The notes below the pieces were generated by a model, which saw only the letters and a list, made by a program, of their open reading frames with translations, ran no database searches and was not told the origin of the DNA. A DNA stretch of 64,000 nt, taken from the NCBI GenBank assembly GCA_001429555.1, contig LMSR01000004.1, forward strand, positions 27,987-91,986. The letters are read 5' to 3'. The translations under genes and the position numbers were made by a program. Below, in pieces: positions 58,633-64,000 of the stretch. The DNA comes from Nocardioides sp. Soil797. GTDB taxonomy: Bacteria > Actinomycetota > Actinomycetes > Propionibacteriales > Nocardioidaceae. The stretch's first letter is position 1, and each line of letters opens with the position of its first letter.

Positions 58633-61600
58633 GTGACCCTCGCTCCGTCGACGCTGCTGCCGGCCCTGATGGCGGGCCAGAAGGCACCCGCTCCGCGCAC
58701 CCTCGTCGACATCTTTCGCGCGACGGTGTCCCAGCACCCCGACGTTGCGGCCGTCGACAGCGGCCTTGCCACACTCACCTATGCCGAGCTCGCCGAGGCC
58801 GCTGACGACCTCGCCGATCGCCTGGCCGAGCTCGGGGTCGGCCCCGGCGACAAGGTCGGCGTCCGCATCAAGTCGGGCACCACCGACCTCTATGTCGCGA
58901 TCATCGGGATCCTGGTGGCCGGCGCCGCCTACGTGCCGGTCGACGCCGACGACCCCGACGAACGGGCCCGGGTCGTGTTCGGTGAGTCGCACGCGGTGGC
59001 GGTCATCGGCAACGACCTCGTCATCTCCGCGACCCCTGCAGGTGCCGGCCGCGCCCCGAGCGAGCGGGTCGAGCCCCGGCCCGAGGACGACGCCTGGGTC
59101 ATCTTCACCTCGGGCTCGACCGGCAGGCCCAAGGGCGTGGCGGTCACCCACCGCAACGCCGCGGCCTTCGTCGACGCCGAGGCGGCGATGTTCCTCGTCG
59201 ATGACCCGATCGGGCCCGACGACCGCGTCATGGCCGGGCTCTCGGTGGCCTTCGACGCCAGCTGCGAGGAGATGTGGCTGGCCTGGGCGTACGGCGGGTG
59301 CCTGGTGCCGGCGCCCCGCTCGCTGGTGCGCTCGGGGGTCGACGTCGGGCCCTGGCTGGTCGCCAACGAGATCACCGTCGTCTCCACGGTGCCGACCCTG
59401 GTCGCCCTCTGGCCCGGCGCTGCCCTCGACAAGGTGCGGCTGCTGATCATGGGCGGGGAGGCCTGCCCCCCGGAGCTGGCGGCCAGGCTGCAGGGTGATG
59501 GCCGCGAGGTGTGGAACACCTATGGCCCGACCGAGGCGACGGTGGTGGCCTGCGGCGCGCTGCTGGACGGCTCCGACCCGGTGCGCATCGGCCTGCCCCT
59601 CGACGGGTGGGACCTGGCTGTCGTCGACGCCAAGGGCAACCCGGTCGCGGAGGGAGAGTCCGGTGAGCTGATCATCGGCGGCGTCGGGTTGGCGCGCTAT
59701 CTGGACCCGGCCAAGGACGCCGAGAAGTACGCACCCATGCCGAGCCTCGGCTGGGAACGGGCCTACCGATCGGGCGACGTCGTACGCAACGACTCGGCCG
59801 GCCTGGTCTTCGCCGGCCGGGCAGACGACCAGATCAAGCTCGGTGGGCGGCGCATCGAACTCGGCGAGATCGACGACGCGCTCCTCGGCATCCCCGGCGT
59901 CGTCTCGGCCGCCGCGGCCGTGCGCTCGACCAAGTCCGGCAACAAGCTGCTGGTCGGCTACCTGACCACCGACGAGCGCTACGACCCCACCGCGGCGCAG
60001 GAGTTGTTGCGGCAGCGGATGCCGGCCGCCCTGGTGCCGCGCTTGGCCGTCGTCGACGCACTGCCGACACGCACCTCCGGCAAGGTCGACCGCGACGCCC
60101 TGCCCTGGCCGTTGCCCAAGCAGAGCTCGGCGCCCGTCGCCCTGAGCGGGACGTCGGCCTGGATCGCGGAGATCTGGAACGAGGTGCTCGGCGCGGAGGT
60201 CGACTCCGCCGCTGACGACTTCTTCGCCTTCGGAGGCGGCTCACTGACCGCCGCCCAGGTGGTCAGCCGCTTGCGCGAGCGCTTCCCCGAGACGGCCGTC
60301 GGTGACATCTATGCCCACCCCAAGGTCGGCACCCTGGCCGCTGCGCTCGACGAGATGGGCGAGTCGAGCAGCGCAATGAAGTCGGACCGCAAGATCCTGC
60401 CGATCCCGCGCAAGACCCAGCTGGGGCAGCTTGCCGCCCTGGTGCCGCTGCGAGCACTGGCCGGGTTGCGTTGGCTGAGCTGGCTGATGCTCGGGTCCAC
60501 CGTCGCGGCGGGAGTCGTCGACCTGCCCTGGTTGCCGACGTACCCGATCTGGCTGTTGATCCTGACCACCTGGTTCTTCCTGTCGCCACCCGGCCGGATG
60601 ACACTCGCGGCCGTGGCGGCGCGGGTGATCCTCGCTGGCGTCGAGCCCGGTGAACACCCGCGCGGCGGCCGGGTGCACCTGCGGTTGTGGCTGGCCGAGC
60701 GCGTCCAGGACGGGCTGGCCGCGGCCGGGCTGGCCGGTGCCCCGTGGTTCCCGTACTACGCACGGCTGCTCGGGGCGAAGGTCGGCAAGGGTGTCGACCT
60801 GCACACCCTGCCGCCGGTGACCGGCCTGCTCGAGGTCGGCAAGCACGCGGCGATCGAGCCCGAGGTCGACCTGAGCGGCCACTGGATCGACGGCGACGTG
60901 GTGCACATCGGTCGCATCATCATCGGTGCCCGGGCCAGGATCGGTGCCCGCAGCATGCTCGGCCCGGGTGCGGTGATCGGCAGGGACGCCGAGGTCGGAC
61001 CGGGCTCCCACGTGGTCGGCGACGTTCCCGACGCCGAGTTCTGGTCCGGCTCGCCTGCCGAGCGCCATGCCGCGGCCCGCGGCCCGTGGTCGACGAGGCA
61101 GGCACCCGCCGAGACCGCCTGGCTCGGTGCGTACGCCGCCATCTCGTTCCTGATCGCCTCACTGCCGGCACTGGCCGTGCTCGCCGGCACCGCAGTCCTG
61201 CTCCCGGCACTGGGTGGCACCGAATCGCTCGGTGGGGCCCTGGGTGCCGTCCTGCCCTGGTTGCCCCTCGCAGCGCTCGTCGGGTACGCCGTCCTGGCGC
61301 TGCTGGTGGTCGCCATGGTGCGGGTGTTGGCGTTGCGGGTCAGCCCGGGCCACCACCCGGTGCGCTCGGCAGCGGGGGTTGCGATCTGGGGCACCCTGAG
61401 GGTTCTCGACGAGGCTCGCGACTGGTTGTTCCCGATCTACTCGAGTGCATTCACGCCCACGTGGTTGCGGCTCCTGGGTGCCCGGATCGGGACCGGCGTG
61501 GAGGCGTCGACGGTGCTGCTGATCCCGAAGCTGGTGCACGTCAACGACCACGCCTTCCTCGCCGACGACACCCTGATCGGCTCCTACGAGCTCGGTGGCG

Positions 61601-62520
61601 GGTGGATCCGGGTCGAGCACGTCAAGGTCGGCAAGCGCGCGTTCGTCGGCAACTCCGGCATGCTCGCGCCCGGCCGTCGGGTTCCCAAGAAGTCGTTGGT
61701 GGCGGTGCTCTCGGCCGCGCCCGGCCGCGCCGTCGCGAAGGCCGGCACCTCATGGCTGGGCAGCCCGCCCCGCAAGCTGCGTCGTACGGCTGGAAGCGAC
61801 GACAGCAGTCGTACCTACGACCCGCCGACGCGACTGAAGGTGCTGCGCGCCCTGGTGGAGCTGTGCCGTGGCGTGCCGCTGCTGATCGGCATCGGGCTGT
61901 ACGTCGCTGCCGCGGCGCTGATGGTTGCGTTGCTCGATCTCCATCTCTGGTTGGCGATTCTGCTCTGCGGGCCGGTGCTCTCCCTGAGCAGCATCACTGC
62001 CGCACTGATCACCGTCGCCGCCAAGTGGCTGCTGCTCGGACGCCACCGACCGGGTGATCACGAGCTGTGGACCTCGTTCGTGTGGCGCAACGAGCTGGCC
62101 GACACGTTCACCGAGATGCTGGCGGCTCCGTGGTTCGCCCGCCACACCGCGGGAACCGTGACGCTCAACGTCTGGCTACGCCTGATGGGCGCGAAGATCG
62201 GGCACGGGGTCTGGTGCGACACCTACTGGCTGCCCGAGACCGACCTGGTCGAGGTGCACGACGGCGCCACCGTCAACCATGGCTGTGTCGTGCAGACCCA
62301 TCTGTTCCACGACCGGGTGCTCAGCATGGACAAGGTGGTGCTCAGCGCCGGCGCCACCCTCGGGCCGAACAGCGTGATCCTCCCGGCGGCGACGATCGGT
62401 CGGCACGCGACCGTCGGCCCCGCGTCGTTGGTGATGCGCGGCGAGGGCGTACCGTCGCGCACACGCTGGATCGGGAATCCGATCGGGCCCTGGGAGGAAG
62501 CAGAGGAAGAAGACGCGTGA
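58633..62520 (+). CDS. Pls-like single-module NRPS (epsilon-poly-lysine-synthetase type)
   Basis: 1295 aa from GTG 58633 (AAGAAT box 6 nt upstream). Order: adenylation domain (about 20-500; TSGSTGRPKG at 159, FDASCEEMW at 207, NTYGPTEAT, GRADDQIKLGGRRIE), thiolation domain with phosphopantetheine Ser537 (FAFGGGSLTA), six TM helices (about 605-655, 829-902, 1072-1133) alternating with three tandem acetyltransferase-like soluble domains (about 680-815, 905-1055, 1138-1295). That is the domain order of epsilon-poly-L-lysine synthetase. No condensation or thioesterase domain is present. The binding-pocket code read by hand is D208-A209-E212-T255-I272-G274-T296-V304-V305-K484 (DAETIGTVVK); E212 suits a basic side chain. 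The stop overlaps the M1 peptidase gene. Confidence 0.88.
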   Translation: MTLAPSTLLPALMAGQKAPAPRTLVDIFRATVSQHPDVAAVDSGLATLTYAELAEAADDLADRLAELGVGPGDKVGVRIKSGTTDLYVAIIGILVAGAAYVPVDADDPDERARVVFGESHAVAVIGNDLVISATPAGAGRAPSERVEPRPEDDAWVIFTSGSTGRPKGVAVTHRNAAAFVDAEAAMFLVDDPIGPDDRVMAGLSVAFDASCEEMWLAWAYGGCLVPAPRSLVRSGVDVGPWLVANEITVVSTVPTLVALWPGAALDKVRLLIMGGEACPPELAARLQGDGREVWNTYGPTEATVVACGALLDGSDPVRIGLPLDGWDLAVVDAKGNPVAEGESGELIIGGVGLARYLDPAKDAEKYAPMPSLGWERAYRSGDVVRNDSAGLVFAGRADDQIKLGGRRIELGEIDDALLGIPGVVSAAAAVRSTKSGNKLLVGYLTTDERYDPTAAQELLRQRMPAALVPRLAVVDALPTRTSGKVDRDALPWPLPKQSSAPVALSGTSAWIAEIWNEVLGAEVDSAADDFFAFGGGSLTAAQVVSRLRERFPETAVGDIYAHPKVGTLAAALDEMGESSSAMKSDRKILPIPRKTQLGQLAALVPLRALAGLRWLSWLMLGSTVAAGVVDLPWLPTYPIWLLILTTWFFLSPPGRMTLAAVAARVILAGVEPGEHPRGGRVHLRLWLAERVQDGLAAAGLAGAPWFPYYARLLGAKVGKGVDLHTLPPVTGLLEVGKHAAIEPEVDLSGHWIDGDVVHIGRIIIGARARIGARSMLGPGAVIGRDAEVGPGSHVVGDVPDAEFWSGSPAERHAAARGPWSTRQAPAETAWLGAYAAISFLIASLPALAVLAGTAVLLPALGGTESLGGALGAVLPWLPLAALVGYAVLALLVVAMVRVLALRVSPGHHPVRSAAGVAIWGTLRVLDEARDWLFPIYSSAFTPTWLRLLGARIGTGVEASTVLLIPKLVHVNDHAFLADDTLIGSYELGGGWIRVEHVKVGKRAFVGNSGMLAPGRRVPKKSLVAVLSAAPGRAVAKAGTSWLGSPPRKLRRTAGSDDSSRTYDPPTRLKVLRALVELCRGVPLLIGIGLYVAAAALMVALLDLHLWLAILLCGPVLSLSSITAALITVAAKWLLLGRHRPGDHELWTSFVWRNELADTFTEMLAAPWFARHTAGTVTLNVWLRLMGAKIGHGVWCDTYWLPETDLVEVHDGATVNHGCVVQTHLFHDRVLSMDKVVLSAGATLGPNSVILPAATIGRHATVGPASLVMRGEGVPSRTRWIGNPIGPWEEAEEEDA

Positions 62521-63821
62521 GGAAAGCCGGCACCGACAGCTATGTTCCCGGGCACGGAGACGCGTCGTACGACGTGGAGCACTACGGGCTGGCGCTCGCC
62601 TACAAGCTGATCGGCAACCGCATCGACGGTGACGCGACCCTGCGCTGCCGGGCGAACGTCGACGTCACCTCTCTCGGTGTCGACCTGCACGCCCTGCGCC
62701 CGGCCAAGGTGTTCGTCGACGGCAAGGCGGTCAGGTTCACCCACCGGCACGCGAAGATCGAGGTGAAGCTGGCCACGCCGATCAGTGCCGGCACCCCGTT
62801 CGAGGTCCGGGTGAAGTACGCCGGCAGCCCGCGCCCGGTGCCATCGTCGACGCTGGGCACCTCGGGGTGGGAGGAGCTGGCCGACGGTGCCATCGTCGCG
62901 GCCCAACCGCACGGCGCCCCGTCGTGGTTCCCCTGCAACGACCGGCCCGACAACAAGGCGACCTACTCCGTCGCGGTGTCCGCACCCTCCGACTACCACG
63001 TCGCGGTCTCAGGTGAGCTGGTCTCGAGCAAGCGCAGCGGCAGTTCGACCACGTGGCTCTACGAGCAGGGGGTGCCCATGCCGACCTACCTCGCGACGGT
63101 GCAGATCGGGCGCTACGAGGTGACCGAGCTCAAGTCCGACGTGCCGATGCGAGTGATCGCCCCGGCCGACCGTGATGCGGCTGCCTTCGACGCCAGCTTC
63201 GGGCAGCAGCCGAAGATGATGGCGTTCTTCACCAAGCTCTTCGGCGACTACCCGTTCGCGTCGTACACCGCGGTGATCACCGACGACGATCTCGAGATTC
63301 CCCTTGAGTCACAGGGCCTCTCGACCTTCGGGCGCAACTTCATCGACGACGACTGGGACGCCGTGCGCCTGATTGCGCACGAGCTCTCCCACCAGTGGTT
63401 CGGCAACGCGGTGACGCTGACCGAGTGGAAGGACATCTGGCTGCACGAGGGATTCGCCTGCTACTCGGAGTGGCTGTGGTCGGAGGAGATCGGGGAGAAG
63501 TCGGCCGACGAACGAGCCGCCCATCACCACAGGAAGGTCGCCGAGGATGACGGGCCCGACCTCGTGCTCGGCGCTCCCGGGGCAGACCTGATGTTCGACG
63601 ACCGGGTCTACAAGCGCGGTGCGCTCACCTTGCACGCGCTGCGCAGCGAGGTCGGCGATGAGGTGTTCTTCGAGATCCTGCGAACGTGGATCGCCAAGCA
63701 CCGTGGGGAAAACGTGACCACGGAGCAGTTCGTCGCGCACGTCGCTGAGGTGGTCGGCCGCGACCTGCAGCCACTCTTCGACGCCTGGCTCTTCGAGGTC
63801 GAGTTGCCCGACCTGCCCTAG
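62517..63821 (+). CDS. M1 family zinc metallopeptidase coupled to the Pls-like synthetase
   Basis: 434 aa from GTG 62517, overlapping the synthetase stop by 4 nt (GTGA). Gluzincin zinc site H288-E289-x-x-H292 (HELSHQWFGNAV) with the second glutamate E311 (LHEGFACYSEW), HExxHx18E as in M1. The exopeptidase GxMEN motif is not present; the equivalent stretch is LESQGLSTFG. No signal peptide is visible, so it is cytoplasmic. It lacks the large helical C-terminal domain of full aminopeptidase N. As the partner of a poly-amino-acid synthetase it may trim or degrade the polymer, giving self-protection or length control. Confidence 0.88.
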   Translation: MRKAGTDSYVPGHGDASYDVEHYGLALAYKLIGNRIDGDATLRCRANVDVTSLGVDLHALRPAKVFVDGKAVRFTHRHAKIEVKLATPISAGTPFEVRVKYAGSPRPVPSSTLGTSGWEELADGAIVAAQPHGAPSWFPCNDRPDNKATYSVAVSAPSDYHVAVSGELVSSKRSGSSTTWLYEQGVPMPTYLATVQIGRYEVTELKSDVPMRVIAPADRDAAAFDASFGQQPKMMAFFTKLFGDYPFASYTAVITDDDLEIPLESQGLSTFGRNFIDDDWDAVRLIAHELSHQWFGNAVTLTEWKDIWLHEGFACYSEWLWSEEIGEKSADERAAHHHRKVAEDDGPDLVLGAPGADLMFDDRVYKRGALTLHALRSEVGDEVFFEILRTWIAKHRGENVTTEQFVAHVAEVVGRDLQPLFDAWLFEVELPDLP

Positions 63822-63946
63822 CTGGCGACCGACCTGAGCCACGCGGAAGGGCGCTCGCGGAACTATTTTCCGGGTTTGTCCGGATGGTGAGATTTGGGGG
63901 TGGTTTCGGGGCTGTGTTGTCGGTGGTCTCGTGTTGGGTCGAGGAC

Positions 63947-64000
63947 ATGACGACAGTGATGGCGGATCTCGATGCGGGTGACACGCTCACCGTGGTCGAT
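63947..64000 (+). CDS. Start of a partial gene, possibly DUF222/HNH endonuclease type
   Basis: ATG at 63947 opens MTTVMADLDAGDTLTVVD and runs off the right edge after 18 codons. The N-terminus and the AT-richer, T/G-rich upstream region recall the DUF222/HNH endonuclease (13E12-like repeat) genes that are abundant in this group of actinobacteria, but 18 residues cannot establish it. The 125 bp between the M1 peptidase and this start hold no other gene. Confidence 0.3.
   Translation, partial: MTTVMADLDAGDTLTVVD

Noticed and set aside
1..64000. CRISPR arrays, tRNA/rRNA genes, insertion sequences, prophage genes
   Set aside because: No regularly spaced direct repeats, no tRNA-like cloverleaf with CCA end, and no transposase or integrase motif was seen. 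Absence by eye is not proof for tRNAs.

Overview
The window is very GC-rich, gene-dense, and has the codon use, 4-nt ATGA/GTGA gene overlaps, leaderless-type promoters and gene families of an actinomycete. A mycothiol-dependent isomerase family protein, YceI, an IdeR/DmdR1-type iron box, a desferrioxamine operon and an M1 peptidase beside a Pls-like synthetase all fit. The overall look is Nocardioides or a close relative (Nocardioidaceae); this is inference from gene content, since no rRNA or tRNA gene is visible. The segment is chromosomal in character: no insertion sequence, integrase, phage or plasmid gene was recognised.

Layout. 1-16 kb: housekeeping and stress genes (MFS transporters, DinB-like protein, papain-like amidase, dienelactone hydrolases, a VapBC module, a TetR/acyltransferase divergent pair, a WYL regulator diverging from an acetyltransferase/AlkX-YcaQ-like glycosylase pair, a glutaminase-STAS-GNAT fusion, a GH25 lysozyme lipoprotein). 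16-28 kb: an alcohol dehydrogenase, a small alarmone synthetase, a class B penicillin-binding protein, a VanY-like lipoprotein, a GNAT-methyltransferase fusion, a GMC oxidoreductase/aldehyde dehydrogenase operon and a second RelA/SpoT-domain protein. 28-44 kb: a secreted arylsulfotransferase-like protein diverging from a large beta-propeller lipoprotein, an ArsR/MFS operon, a zinc-ribbon SDR, an exporter, a pyrimidine-dimer glycosylase, flavin reductase, YceI and esterase genes.

44.5-52.3 kb (minus strand) is the most clearly coordinated unit: desA-desB-desC-desD followed by a penicillin-acylase-family Ntn hydrolase and a second siderophore-type acetyltransferase, driven from an iron-box promoter. 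Lysine is decarboxylated, N-hydroxylated, acylated and condensed; the two extra genes suggest a modified desferrioxamine.

52-64 kb: an epoxide-hydrolase-like enzyme, a DEAD-box helicase, two SDRs, an FAD dehydrogenase, and then a 1295-aa single-module NRPS with the domain order of epsilon-poly-L-lysine synthetase (A-T-six TM helices-three tandem soluble domains), translationally coupled to an M1 metallopeptidase. The hand-read adenylation code (DAETIGTVVK) resembles lysine-type codes, so this pair is a good candidate for a cationic homo-poly-amino-acid synthetase and its matching peptidase.

Across the window there is a dispersed ~72-bp intergenic repeat (four copies, one inverted) with a conserved hairpin, a 30-bp perfect inverted repeat, several small tandem repeats, and many promoters in which an ANNNT-type -10 box lies only 6-8 nt before the start codon. 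No intergenic stretch exceeds 300 bp.
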